Positions 47,436 to 56,825 are shown, counted from the stretch's first letter. The stretch: 64,000 nt of DNA from Runella sp. SP2 (GCF_003711225.1 NZ_CP031030.1:2046001-2110000), one strand, 5' to 3'. Notes: generated by a model from the letters alone, not told the origin. Program-made: numbers and translations.

Positions 47436-47750
47436 ATGAACAAGGTAACATTAACAGGCAACGTAGGTAAAGATTTGAACGTACGTACATTTGAAAACGG
47501 AAAGTTGGCGTCTTTTACGATGGTGACCAAGGAAACCTACAAGAATCGTAAAGACGAAGAAGTGGAAAGCAAAACGTGGCACAACCTCGTCGCGTTTGGC
47601 AAAGTAGCGGAAGTATGCGAACGCTTGATTACGAAAGGGAAAAAAGTGTCGGTAGAAGGAAAACTGAATTACCGCTCGTACAAAAATAAAGAAGATAAAA
47701 CCGTCTATGTGACCGAAATTCAGGTCTATAAAGTGCAGGAAGTAGAATAA
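47436..47750 (+). CDS. ssb: Single-stranded DNA-binding protein
   Basis: 104 residues from the ATG at 47436 (MNKVTLTGNVGKDLNVRTFENG). The OB fold is complete: LTGNVGKDLNVR, FTMVTKETYKNRKDEEVESKTWHNLVAFGKVAEVCERLITKGKKVSVEGKL and YVTEIQVYKVQEVE. It lacks the acidic C-terminal tail that recruits partners in the main SSB (no DDDIPF-like end), so it is probably a second, accessory SSB. A leader of about 245 bases separates it from the zinc-ribbon gene. A palindromic repeat follows. Confidence 0.88.
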   Translation: MNKVTLTGNVGKDLNVRTFENGKLASFTMVTKETYKNRKDEEVESKTWHNLVAFGKVAEVCERLITKGKKVSVEGKLNYRSYKNKEDKTVYVTEIQVYKVQEVE

Positions 47751-47766
47751 ATGGGAATGACAAAGT

Positions 47767-47833
47767 GTCGAGTGCAGAATGCAGAGTGTCGAATTGTTAT
47801 TTTTTATTCGACATTCTGCATTCTACACTCGAC
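47767..47833. repeat. Palindromic repeat, copy 2 (ssb-gnd gap)
   Basis: Arms 47767-47793 and 47807-47833, 27 bases each with two mismatches, built on TCGAGTG, GAATGCAGA and TGTCGAA, and a T-rich loop. It shares its core and loop with 21158-21237. It fills the gap between convergent ssb and gnd and may serve as their shared 3' end. Confidence 0.85.
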
Positions 47834-47838
47834 ATTCA

Positions 47839-48738
47839 TTAATGTGCTTTTTCTACGGCGTGGCCGCCGAATTCGTTGCGAAGTGCCGCTACGACCTTGC
47901 CCGTAAAGGTATCATCTTGTTGTGAACGATAACGCATCAACAGTGAAAGTGCAATTACTGGCGTTGGAACACCCATGTCAAGGGCTGTTTCCAACGTCCA
48001 TTTGCCTTCGCCCGAAGAGTGCATTACCCCTTTGATGGCGTCCAATTTTGGATCTTTGGAAAAAGCCTTTTCGGTAAGTTCCATCAACCAGCTGCGAACA
48101 ACTGAGCCGTGGTTGAATACGCGTGCAACCTGTTCTAAATCAAGATTGTATTTTGATTGTTCCATCACTTCAAAACCTTCTGCAATGGCCTGCATCATGC
48201 CATACTCGATGCCATTGTGAACCATTTTGACAAAGTGGCCACTTCCTGGGCCACCTGCGTGAAGCCAACCGTTGGGGAGTGAAATGTCATTAAAAACGGA
48301 TGCACAATAGTTGAAAACTTCCTCTTCACCGCCAATCATGGTACAAGCGCCGTTCAAAGCACCGTCCACACCGCCGCTTGTACCGCAGTCCAAATAATCA
48401 ATCCCTTTGGCTTTAAGGTATTTATATCGACGAACTGAGTCGTTGAAGTTGGAATTGCCGCCATCAATAATGATATCGCTGGCTGATAAAAATGGAATCA
48501 ATGTCTCGATGCAGTCATCAACGGGCTTTCCCGCAGGAACCATCAGCCATATTACCTTTCTGCCATTGAGCTGTTGACAAAGTTCCTCCAAACTGAAAGC
48601 GGGAGCAATGCCTTCAAGGAGAATATTTTTGACGTTTTCGGTTGCTACATCGTATGCAACTACTTCATAACCGTGACGATGCAGGTTTAGGGCCAAGTTG
48701 TACCCCATTTTGCCAAGACCAACAAATCCAATTTGCAT
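47839..48738 (-). CDS. gnd: 6-phosphogluconate dehydrogenase, decarboxylating (short, GntZ/YqeC type)
   Basis: 299 residues from the ATG at 48738 (MQIGFVGLGKMGYNLALNLHRHG). It oxidises and decarboxylates 6-phosphogluconate to ribulose 5-phosphate. The NAD(P) Rossmann motif is GLGKMG; the substrate loop is IIDGGNSNFNDSVRRY with CGTSGGVDGALNG; the catalytic lysine and Asn are in HFVKMVHNGIEYGMMQAIAEG. The roughly 300-residue form is the NAD-linked type rather than the 470-residue pentose-phosphate enzyme. Gluconokinase at 54679 makes its substrate, and the SusCD pair lies between, so the locus looks dedicated to gluconate. Confidence 0.93.
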   Translation of the reverse strand: MQIGFVGLGKMGYNLALNLHRHGYEVVAYDVATENVKNILLEGIAPAFSLEELCQQLNGRKVIWLMVPAGKPVDDCIETLIPFLSASDIIIDGGNSNFNDSVRRYKYLKAKGIDYLDCGTSGGVDGALNGACTMIGGEEEVFNYCASVFNDISLPNGWLHAGGPGSGHFVKMVHNGIEYGMMQAIAEGFEVMEQSKYNLDLEQVARVFNHGSVVRSWLMELTEKAFSKDPKLDAIKGVMHSSGEGKWTLETALDMGVPTPVIALSLLMRYRSQQDDTFTGKVVAALRNEFGGHAVEKAH

Positions 48739-48828
48739 TAAAGATGACGTTTTATAAATGGATAGATGAGTGGGAAAAGGCAAAAATAGGACTATAGTTA
48801 CTCAATCCCCACTCATCAGTATTTAAAA

Positions 48829-50367
48829 TTATTTATCCCACCAAACTTTTGTGTCTAAATCGTCAGCTCCTTGGCGAGTAATTGCCTCTCTCACGTGAAC
48901 TGTGTTGGCTGAAATTTCCGAGTTAGGATAGGTCAGTCGTTTGATAAAATCCCCTTTAATTCCCTTTCCAGGAAAAGGGTTAGGCGTAAGTTTAGGAAAA
49001 CCGCTCCGACGGAAGTTGGCAAATGCTTCTGGGCCGTTTAAGAACGAAGCCACCCAATATTGGGTATTGATTTGTTCTAAAGCAGTGGCTGCCACATACG
49101 GATTTGCTTTCAAATAAGTGTCAATATCTGCCGCTGCTACTGCTGAGTTTGCGTCAAACAGTGCCATTTGTTCCATGTGCAGGCGAACACCACGGTTGTA
49201 GTACGTTTCAGCGCTGGTACCCGTTACCCAGTTTCTTTGCGCTGCTTCGGCCAACAAAAGCTGCGTTTGAGCTGCTGTTACTAAAAACGTCGGCGCGGTC
49301 ATTTTGACCATGCGAGTACGGTCAACTTGCGTAAAATCGTAGAAACTAGCCAATTTGTTTTTTGCTACTTCGGCCGAAATGGTGTTGTTGTCAAACCCTA
49401 ATGGCATTCCAACTTGGACAGCTGGGTCGGTTGAAGCACGAGAAGCTACTTGTTCTGGTCCCGATTTAGCCCCCACGTAGCGTACGGCAATTGACTTGAG
49501 GCGCGGGTCGTTGGTTTTTTTGAGGTAATCTACAAACGGTGCAGCAAGGTAAATGTTGGCAGCTTCTGTGGCATTCAACATGTTGCCAATCCCATTTACG
49601 TAATTAGCGTCATGCTTAATGATAGCATTATCAGCGTTTGATTCCATTACCCCGCCTTGCAATGCCTTGACAACCACTTGTTGGGCTTGTGCGGCGTCCA
49701 CCTTACTCAAACGCATTCCTGCACGAAGTAGTAGCGAATTGCCATACTTTTTCCAAAGAGCAATATTTCCCGAATAAAGTACATCAGCCGATTCAACCGT
49801 CTTAGAGGCATCAAGGGCAGCGGTAGCTTCCGTCAACTCCTTGATAATACCTGCATAGACAGCTTGCTGAGTGTCATATTTTGGTAAAAATATTTGATTT
49901 GTATAACCCTTCTCTGCATCGGTGTAAGGGATATCACCGTATGAATCAGTTAAAATCATGTACGCATTGGCTTGGATGATGCGAGCCATGTTGTACAAAT
50001 TACTGCGTGACGCCACCGCTTGTGTTTGATTGATTACATCTTGCGAGTTACGGATCACGTTGCGGTAATATTTTTGCCAATTTTGAACAGTATTGTCGCG
50101 GCTATCTTGGTTAAAGTTAGCCCCAGTTAATACCCCTGAGTTGGGTGAAATCATTTGCTGGACAATGCCCGTTTCGTAGATAACTGAACCCGTCGTAAAG
50201 GCTGAGTTAACTGTCGCATTGTTCAAGATAAACACTGGGTTGACCGAAAGTGCGGCGGTTTTGTTGATATTCAGTTCATCAAAACCTTGGTCGCAACTTA
50301 CCATCCCGACAACAGTTGCTGCCCAAAGTGGGAGTAAGAGGGCCGATTTTTTTAATATACGTTTCAT
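48829..50367 (-). CDS. SusD/RagB-family lipoprotein (gluconate locus)
   Basis: 512 residues, lipobox MVSC ending at Cys25, then DQGFDELNINKTAALSVNPVFILNNATVN, the start of the SusD-like_2 group. TPR-like helices in the first half (IRNSQDVINQTQAVASRSNLYNMARIIQANAYMILTDSYGDIPYTDA) form the SusC contact. It is downstream of its SusC partner by 64 bases that include a CCCCC-TTC-GGGGG hairpin, which may tune the SusC:SusD ratio. The ligand is inferred from neighbours to be gluconate or an aldonate-containing saccharide. Confidence 0.9.
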   Translation of the reverse strand: MKRILKKSALLLPLWAATVVGMVSCDQGFDELNINKTAALSVNPVFILNNATVNSAFTTGSVIYETGIVQQMISPNSGVLTGANFNQDSRDNTVQNWQKYYRNVIRNSQDVINQTQAVASRSNLYNMARIIQANAYMILTDSYGDIPYTDAEKGYTNQIFLPKYDTQQAVYAGIIKELTEATAALDASKTVESADVLYSGNIALWKKYGNSLLLRAGMRLSKVDAAQAQQVVVKALQGGVMESNADNAIIKHDANYVNGIGNMLNATEAANIYLAAPFVDYLKKTNDPRLKSIAVRYVGAKSGPEQVASRASTDPAVQVGMPLGFDNNTISAEVAKNKLASFYDFTQVDRTRMVKMTAPTFLVTAAQTQLLLAEAAQRNWVTGTSAETYYNRGVRLHMEQMALFDANSAVAAADIDTYLKANPYVAATALEQINTQYWVASFLNGPEAFANFRRSGFPKLTPNPFPGKGIKGDFIKRLTYPNSEISANTVHVREAITRQGADDLDTKVWWDK

Positions 50368-50410
50368 TTTTTGTTTCTTTTTTGAGTGTCCCCGAAAGCT
50401 TGGTTATAAG

Positions 50411-50423
50411 CCCCCTTCGGGGG
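50411..50423 (-). repeat. GC hairpin in the susC-susD gap
   Basis: CCCCC (50411-50415), TTC, GGGGG (50419-50423), 9 bases before the susC stop end on the other side and 44 bases before the susD start. No T-run; perhaps a processing or stability element. Confidence 0.45.
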
Positions 50424-50431
50424 TTTGGGGG

Positions 50432-53400
50432 TTAAAACTTCGCATTAAGGTTAAAACCAATACTACGCGTTGTTGGCAAACCAGTTGATTCCATTCCGAC
50501 AAGGTTGTCTGACGAATACCCAAATGAATCTGGATCAATGTTGTCAACCCACTTCTTAATCAAAAATACGTTGTTGGCAACTGCACTAAGCTTTAGGTTT
50601 TTAACTGGGAAGTTTTTCGGCAAAAAGCGGGTAAAGTCGTATCCAGCAGTGATTTGGCGAAGCTTCCAGAAGCCTCCATCATAAACAACTGGTTCAATAA
50701 GTGCCAGTGAGCGAACGACTGACCAATAATCTTGAACAGGAGCTTTGACGGTGTTTGTCTCACCTCTTGCGTTAACTCCAACGCCCAATACACCACCTTC
50801 GCGGCCCACTAGGGTCATTTTGTGCAATCCATGGCGTACTGCGTTGAAGTTAGTACCCGAAAGCATCGTGTTGCCAAGTTTGAAATCAACCAAGAACGAC
50901 AGGTTAATACCTTTGTAATTGAAAGCGTTGTTGATACCACCGTTCCATTTTGGTAAAGCAGAGCCGTACGAAATAAGGTCGTCGGTGCGAAGCGGGATAC
51001 CGTTGCCGCCAAATATCATTTGTCCGCTGGCATCGCGCTTAAAGCCAAAACCATAAATCTGACCCATTTCTTGACCAACCACTTGACGAAGTTCCCCGTT
51101 GAAAACGTGCGTACCTACGGTGATACGTTCGCCTGGCGTGTCAGTCAAGAGGCTTAATACTTTGGTTTTGTTGTATGAACCATTCAAGGTCAAATCCCAT
51201 TGGAAATTAGGCGTTTTTACAGGAACAAGATTCAACAACATTTCAAAACCACGGTTTTGGCTTTTTCCGCTGTTGATAAGGGTCGTAATAAAGCCTGAGG
51301 CATCCGAAATTTGTGCCGATACAATTTGATCATTGGTGATTTTGTTATAAACCGCGGCATCCAACGAAACGCGGCTATCAAACAATTTGAGCTCTAACCC
51401 AAGTTCGGTTTCGGCCGTACGCATAGGGCGGAGGTTGGCGTTGGGAAGCGTAGTTGTTCCTGAAGAACCACCCACAGGCTGCCCGCCGAAGAGGTTGGCA
51501 TTGATACCGTAAAACAAGTTGTTTGAGTAAGGGGATACGTCGGTATCGCTTCCCACTTCAGCATAAGCAGCGCGGAGTTTTCCAAAGGTAAGCCAAGTAG
51601 GAACACTGTTGAATGCTTGTGAAAATACAAAACTTCCTGAAACTGAAGGATATAAAATGCTGCGGTTGGCGGGAGAAAGGGTTGAAAACCAGTCGTTACG
51701 CGCAGTAGCGTTGACAAACAAAACATTTTTGTATGAAAATTCTGCCGAACCATACACCGAGTTAACTGCTCGCTCCGAAAGCCCATAAATAGGGTCTTTT
51801 ACCCGTCCGTTCATCACGGTATATAAACCTCTTACGACAAAGTCTTGGACAAGTACGCTGTTTAAATCCGAACGACGGTACATTTTGTTTCCACCCAAGT
51901 TGAAATCAACCCCAAAATCACCAAACTTTTGGGTACCAGAAATCAAGATGTCGGTATTAATTTCTCTAAACCGTCTTGACTCTTGGGTATAGGTACCATT
52001 TACAAAACCTGATGGCGCGGCGGCAATAGAAGCTTGGCCTGTTGGGAAGTTGTTGTAATCCTGATCGCGCGACCAAAAATCTTGCCCCACACGACCTTGG
52101 ACAAACAACCATGGAAGCAGGTTGTATTTTACCGAAATGTTGCCAAAAATACGGTCGCGTCTAATATTTTGAAACTGTTCAGAAAGGGTAAAGTAAGGGT
52201 TGGTACGGTTTTGGAATCGCGAATAGATGTACTCATTTCCTGCTGCGTTGAATTTCTTCGCTTCCAACAAATCCAAAGGCATAGAGTTGGCTAGGTTGTA
52301 AAGCGCCGTCGGAATAGAGTTATCTTGGTTGGCGATGTTCGGTGGGTTTTTGTTGTACTCGTTCGAATAGTTGATGTTTCCTGAAAAACTCAATTTTTTT
52401 GATAACTCGTAAGAATACCCAAGGTTGATGGTTTTGCGGTTAAAACTATTATTGGGTACAATTCCTTTACTGTCCATGTTAGCAAACGAAAGGTTAAAGC
52501 CACCTTTGTCACTGGCCGAGGACAAGCTAACGGTGTTGGTAAAATTTGAACCGTTGCGGAAAAACTTACGAATACGGTTATAGACAGGCACGTATGGAAC
52601 GGTTACGTTGTCAAACAACACCTGCGTCATACCTGGTTGGAATTTTTCCCCAAACGACCACTGACCTGAGGTTGGGTTGGGGGTCGTTGGACGAACGCCG
52701 TTTTCACCTTGGCCGTATTCGTACTGATAATCCGTAAAATCAAGCGGTGTTTCGTTCGTATAGTTACTGTTAAAACTCACGCCGATACCCTTGCCACTAC
52801 CCTTTGTTTTGGTCGTGATCATAAGTACCCCGTCTTTTGCCCGTGAACCGTATAATGCGGCAGCAGTAGCACCTTTGAGGACAGTCATACTTTCGATGTC
52901 ATCGGGGTTAATGGACGACAAACCATCGCCACCGTCTGAGGTATTTCCCCCGCCTCTTACGCCAATCGAGTTGTCGGCGGCGGCATTTCCAGGGTTTGTA
53001 CCAAAGTTAGTGTTGTCGATTGGGATACCATTGACGACAATAAGCGGGTTATTTTGCCCAGAAATAGAAGATTGACCACGGATACGAATCTTAGAAGTTC
53101 CCGCGGGTCCAGTTCCTAATCCCGAAATATTTACCCCCGCAATTTTGCCTTGCAGTGAGTTTATAAAATTGGGCGTACGATTTTCAGTGAGCGCGTCAGC
53201 GTTGATAGTTGCTGTAGCATAACCAAGTTTTTTCGCTTCTTTTTTGATACCCAAGGCCGTCACTACGACTTCGTTGAGGGCCTCGGCACTTTCTGATAGC
53301 GAAATGTCAATGCGAGTTTGGTTCCCTACTGAAATTTCCTTTGAACCATAACCAATAAAGCTAAATACAAGGGTTGCGTTATTGGGAACAGAAAGGTTAT

Positions 53401-53599
53401 AATTTCCACTGCCGTCGGTAGATGTTCCTGTGGTACTTCCTTTTACAACAACTGAAACTCCTGCGAGGGGAGATTTGTCGGCGGAATTTGTCACCGTTCC
53501 GCTAATTCGATTTTGGGCCCAAAGTGTGGTTGTGAGTGCCAGAAAAGTCATCATGACTAAAATGACTTTGGGCAAGAGTAGAAATTTTCTCATCTTCAT
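50432..53599 (-). CDS. SusC/RagA-family TonB-linked transporter (gluconate locus)
   Basis: 1055 residues from the ATG at 53599 (MKMRKFLLLPKVILVMMTFLALTTTLWAQ); the frame extends upstream to 53686 but that part lacks signal-peptide character. Carboxypeptidase-D-like domain (ISGTVTNSADKSPLAGVSVVVKG), pre-plug LNEVVVTALGIKKEAKKLGYA, plug with IRIRGQSSISGQNNPLIVVNG and IESMTVLKGATAAALYGSRA, and a long barrel ending NLNAKF. It imports its ligand across the outer membrane with TonB energy. Divergent from the AraC-type regulator, with paired AGTGCAAAAAA direct repeats upstream. Confidence 0.93.
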   Translation of the reverse strand: MKMRKFLLLPKVILVMMTFLALTTTLWAQNRISGTVTNSADKSPLAGVSVVVKGSTTGTSTDGSGNYNLSVPNNATLVFSFIGYGSKEISVGNQTRIDISLSESAEALNEVVVTALGIKKEAKKLGYATATINADALTENRTPNFINSLQGKIAGVNISGLGTGPAGTSKIRIRGQSSISGQNNPLIVVNGIPIDNTNFGTNPGNAAADNSIGVRGGGNTSDGGDGLSSINPDDIESMTVLKGATAAALYGSRAKDGVLMITTKTKGSGKGIGVSFNSNYTNETPLDFTDYQYEYGQGENGVRPTTPNPTSGQWSFGEKFQPGMTQVLFDNVTVPYVPVYNRIRKFFRNGSNFTNTVSLSSASDKGGFNLSFANMDSKGIVPNNSFNRKTINLGYSYELSKKLSFSGNINYSNEYNKNPPNIANQDNSIPTALYNLANSMPLDLLEAKKFNAAGNEYIYSRFQNRTNPYFTLSEQFQNIRRDRIFGNISVKYNLLPWLFVQGRVGQDFWSRDQDYNNFPTGQASIAAAPSGFVNGTYTQESRRFREINTDILISGTQKFGDFGVDFNLGGNKMYRRSDLNSVLVQDFVVRGLYTVMNGRVKDPIYGLSERAVNSVYGSAEFSYKNVLFVNATARNDWFSTLSPANRSILYPSVSGSFVFSQAFNSVPTWLTFGKLRAAYAEVGSDTDVSPYSNNLFYGINANLFGGQPVGGSSGTTTLPNANLRPMRTAETELGLELKLFDSRVSLDAAVYNKITNDQIVSAQISDASGFITTLINSGKSQNRGFEMLLNLVPVKTPNFQWDLTLNGSYNKTKVLSLLTDTPGERITVGTHVFNGELRQVVGQEMGQIYGFGFKRDASGQMIFGGNGIPLRTDDLISYGSALPKWNGGINNAFNYKGINLSFLVDFKLGNTMLSGTNFNAVRHGLHKMTLVGREGGVLGVGVNARGETNTVKAPVQDYWSVVRSLALIEPVVYDGGFWKLRQITAGYDFTRFLPKNFPVKNLKLSAVANNVFLIKKWVDNIDPDSFGYSSDNLVGMESTGLPTTRSIGFNLNAKF

Positions 53600-53658
53600 G
53601 TTAAATTGTTGGTAAGTTAAAAGGGTATGTTGAACAGAACTGATAGGATAAAGAACTG

Positions 53659-53690
53659 AGTGCAAAAAAATAGCAGAGTAGTGCAAAAAA
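53659..53690. promoter_or_regulatory. Direct-repeat operator for an AraC-type regulator
   Basis: AGTGCAAAAAA at 53659-53669 and 53680-53690, exactly 21 bp apart (two helical turns), in the divergent gap between susC and the araC-type gene. Spacing and orientation are those of AraC-family half-sites. Confidence 0.55.
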
Positions 53691-53769
53691 CTTCTACGAA
53701 TGGACGATGTAGGATTTTGTAATATTTTGATGATTTATTTAAAAAATTTAATAAATAGGTTTTCTGTAA

Positions 53770-54651
53770 ATGAATAAAACCACACTGACCCATCTCCCTT
53801 CTTCCGAATTTTCCCACATTAGGGAATTGGTTCGTGTTAAGAATCAGACAGTTAAACTGAATGATTGGCCTGTGCAAGTGAAAGGTGGAATCTATATTTT
53901 GTGTGTCTTAGAAGGGAAATATGAGTGGATTATTGAGCATCATCGTTACGTTTTATACCCCAATGATGTCGTTGTTTTATGCCCTTGGCAGCAGCTTGGG
54001 AGTCCCACAAATACCTTAGAAATTGGAAGTTTTGTTTGGCTAAAACTAGAACCAGCCATTTTTGAGCCCACAAAAGAGCTACAATTGGGCAGTTGGTCGG
54101 CGATTCACGAGAACGAACAAAAGCTAATGGGGCGTCTCATGGGTACGCACGCCCCGATGGTGCTGAACCAACTGAAACAAGTCAATGAGCTGATTACAAA
54201 AATTGAGCAAGAACTAAAACAACTAGAGTTTGCTTACCAAACCCGCGTGAATCAACTGCTGGATGAGCTATTAGTAACGATTGTACGGCAGCAAAGTCAA
54301 CAACAAAACCAACGACGCGATTTTCCGCAAGCATTTGAACAACTCGAAAAAATGCTTCGTCAAAGCTTGGATCACCCTTGGACGGTGGAAGAAATGGCGA
54401 CCGTCGTAGGGTTGGGAAGTACGGCTTTTACCGAAAAAGTAAAGGCGTATTCGGGCTTTTCTCCGCTTAACTATCTGATAAATATTCGTATTGCTGAGGC
54501 AATGCGCCAACTCCGCCAAACCGATAAAAGCCTGACAGATATTGCCCTCGATACAGGTTTTTATTCATCTCAACATTTTTCTACGACTTTTAAGAAACTA
54601 ACAGGCTATACCCCTGGGCATTATAGAAAACGCCAAACGGGGGACAACTAA
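53770..54651 (+). CDS. AraC-family transcriptional regulator
   Basis: 293 residues. The N-terminal 110 residues are a cupin-like sensing domain (VKGGIYILCVLEGKYEWIIEHHRYVLYPNDVVVLCPWQQLG). A coiled-coil linker (LNQLKQVNELITKIEQELKQLEFAYQTRV) probably dimerises. The C-terminus has two helix-turn-helix units: TVEEMATVVGLGSTAFTEKVKAYSGFSPLNYL and SLTDIALDTGFYSSQHFSTTFKKLTGYTPGHYRK. It lies between the divergent susC gene and gluconokinase (27 bases downstream), so it is the likely regulator of both and may sense gluconate. Confidence 0.93.
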   Translation: MNKTTLTHLPSSEFSHIRELVRVKNQTVKLNDWPVQVKGGIYILCVLEGKYEWIIEHHRYVLYPNDVVVLCPWQQLGSPTNTLEIGSFVWLKLEPAIFEPTKELQLGSWSAIHENEQKLMGRLMGTHAPMVLNQLKQVNELITKIEQELKQLEFAYQTRVNQLLDELLVTIVRQQSQQQNQRRDFPQAFEQLEKMLRQSLDHPWTVEEMATVVGLGSTAFTEKVKAYSGFSPLNYLINIRIAEAMRQLRQTDKSLTDIALDTGFYSSQHFSTTFKKLTGYTPGHYRKRQTGDN

Positions 54652-54678
54652 TTTTATTTATTTATATCAAAAATCTAT

Positions 54679-56193
54679 ATGGAGTGTGTCATAACCATTG
54701 ATATTGGTACTACAAAAGTCAAAGCATCGGCATTTGATTTTTCAAATAATTTGATTGGCGCGCGGCAAGGGTCGTACCCAACGTTTCATCCTCAGCCTGA
54801 TTATAGCGAACAAGACCCAGAACAGATATTTTTGACAGTTTTGTACGCGTTAAAAGGACTAATTAACGACGAACTTTCCAAAAAATATCGTCCAGTTGCC
54901 TTGGTTTTTAGTGCTTCGATGCACAGTGTGTTACCCATCGACAAACACGGTGTGCCGCTTCGTAACGCCGTCATTTGGGCTGATAACCGAGGTCGTGATG
55001 AAGCAACTACCCTTAAAAATTCTGAGCTAGGGGTGAAGTTATACGAACAAACAGGCACCCCGATTCACCCCATGTCGCCTTTGGTCAAAATTCGGTGGTT
55101 TGGGACAAACTCCCCAACGGCTTGGTTTGAAAAAGTCTTTAAGTTTATTTCTATCAAAGAGTATATTGTTTATCAATTGACTGGTCAGCTGGTGGTTGAT
55201 CATAGCTTGGCGTCTTCCACTGGCTTGTTTAATATTCATCATTTGTCTTGGGAGTCCTCGGCGCTTGATTTCGCTGGAATTAAACCGCAGCAGTTGTCAG
55301 AACCAGTAGCCATTGATTTTGACGAACTTAAACTTAAAAAAGAATACCTGCGGCTATTCCGTTTGCCCAATACCCTCAAAGTGATTGCAGGGGCGAGCGA
55401 TGGCTGTTTGGCAACGCTTGGGGCAGGCGTAGTGACAGAAGGAGACGCTACCATTACCATTGGGTCGAGTGGTGCTGTGCGGGTAGCGGCTAAACAGGTG
55501 TTGGTGGACGAAAAACAGCGTTTTTTTAACTATATCCTCACCGAAGGAACTTACATTTCGGGCGGGCCGACTAACAACGGCGGCGTGGTTTTTGAATGGT
55601 TTGTTCAGCAATTTGGGGCATCTGGACTCCATTTTGACATGGACTATGCCGTACAGCAATTGTTAATGGAAGCCGAACGCGTTCCAGCGGGAGCGGGGGG
55701 GCTTTTATTTTTGCCCTATTTGTTAGGCGAACGTGCTCCGTTGTGGAATGCCAATGCCCGAGGTGCTTACATGGGCGTAAATATTACGCACGAACGTCGG
55801 CATTTTATTCGGGCAACCGTCGAAGGTATTGTATATGAGGTATATAGCATTGGCAAATTGCTGCAACAATACCGCTCGATTGAAAATCTGTATATCAACG
55901 GAGCCTATGCTACGCTGCCGTTGTTTGCCCAAATTCTGTCGGATGTATTTGGTAAAACGGTATATATCAATGACAAACACGATAGCGCAAGTGCAGGTGC
56001 GGCATTGTTGGCTTTGACAAAACTTGGAAAATATGAAGACTTAGTGGCAGCCGCCCAAACCATCAAATCGGTAGAAACGTATTCTGCCAATGAGAAAAAC
56101 CATAAACGTTATGGACAATTTTCTGAAATTTTTGACCGACTAAGCCATAAATTAGCCGATGATTTTGACGCATTGGTGGCTTTGCAAGGGTAA
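54679..56193 (+). CDS. gntK: Gluconokinase, FGGY family
   Basis: Phosphorylates gluconate to 6-phosphogluconate with ATP. 504 residues, usual length. The ATP-binding DIGTTKVKASAFDF is near residue 8; the substrate region FSASMHSVLPIDKHGVPLRNAVIWADNRG is typical of the gluconokinase branch; PLVKIRWF follows; the second half has IGSSGAVRVAA, GGPTNNGGVVFEW and ERAPLWNANARGAYMGV. Gluconate rather than xylulose or glycerol is chosen because of the MHSVLP/NAVIWADNR pattern and the gnd gene in the same locus. Confidence 0.93.
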   Translation: MECVITIDIGTTKVKASAFDFSNNLIGARQGSYPTFHPQPDYSEQDPEQIFLTVLYALKGLINDELSKKYRPVALVFSASMHSVLPIDKHGVPLRNAVIWADNRGRDEATTLKNSELGVKLYEQTGTPIHPMSPLVKIRWFGTNSPTAWFEKVFKFISIKEYIVYQLTGQLVVDHSLASSTGLFNIHHLSWESSALDFAGIKPQQLSEPVAIDFDELKLKKEYLRLFRLPNTLKVIAGASDGCLATLGAGVVTEGDATITIGSSGAVRVAAKQVLVDEKQRFFNYILTEGTYISGGPTNNGGVVFEWFVQQFGASGLHFDMDYAVQQLLMEAERVPAGAGGLLFLPYLLGERAPLWNANARGAYMGVNITHERRHFIRATVEGIVYEVYSIGKLLQQYRSIENLYINGAYATLPLFAQILSDVFGKTVYINDKHDSASAGAALLALTKLGKYEDLVAAAQTIKSVETYSANEKNHKRYGQFSEIFDRLSHKLADDFDALVALQG

Positions 56194-56264
56194 TTATGAG
56201 TTGGCATGATTTATGATAGACATTGTTGAGTGTTTATAACTAATCATGTCAACCTCAACGACCC

Positions 56265-56825
56265 ATGAAAAAATTAATCATCTCTTTTTTGATTGTAATC
56301 GCTACCATCATTGCCGTTTGGGGGCAAGATTCAACTTCGGTTTTATCAAAATCTGAGTGGCGTGTGTCAACCAATGGTAAAATTGAGCGTTTGGTCAATG
56401 AACATTGGGAGTCTGCTTCGGTTCCTACTTCGCAGACATTTTCTTCTTTGTACCTGTTTTCGGCGGATTTTGGCTGGGCTGTGGGTAAAAACGCCACAAT
56501 ATTGCGCTGGGATGGCGAACAGTGGAGCGAAGTATTGGTTTTTGCCAACGAAGATTTGAACTCAGTATTTTTGCTGAGTCGAGATGAAGGTTGGGCTGTG
56601 GGCAATAAAGGCACTATACTTCGCTGGAACGGTATAAGTTGGGACGAAGAAGTGTCGCCAATTACCGAAAATTTAGTCCGAGTAGAGGCAATTCCGACGG
56701 GTGGGGTACAGATTTTCGCCGAAAATGGAGTACTCCTTCATCGTTTGGGAGAAAATTGGCAAGTACAACCCGCTGCCTCCTTGAGCTCAGTTAAATTGTC
56801 AGCTTCTGCAAAACACATCGAGTAA
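56265..56825 (+). CDS. Secreted Ycf48/BNR-like repeat protein
   Basis: 186 residues with a signal peptide (MKKLIISFLIVIATIIAVWGQ). Two repeats of the Ycf48/photosystem-II-stability type follow: LYLFSADFGWAVGKNATILRWDGEQWSEV and VFLLSRDEGWAVGNKGTILRWNGISWDEE, with a third degenerate one. These WAVGxxGTILRWxG units build beta-propeller blades, but three are too few for a full propeller. Role unknown; it is a separate gene 72 bases after gntK and converges with the TPR gene. Confidence 0.75.
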   Translation: MKKLIISFLIVIATIIAVWGQDSTSVLSKSEWRVSTNGKIERLVNEHWESASVPTSQTFSSLYLFSADFGWAVGKNATILRWDGEQWSEVLVFANEDLNSVFLLSRDEGWAVGNKGTILRWNGISWDEEVSPITENLVRVEAIPTGGVQIFAENGVLLHRLGENWQVQPAASLSSVKLSASAKHIE

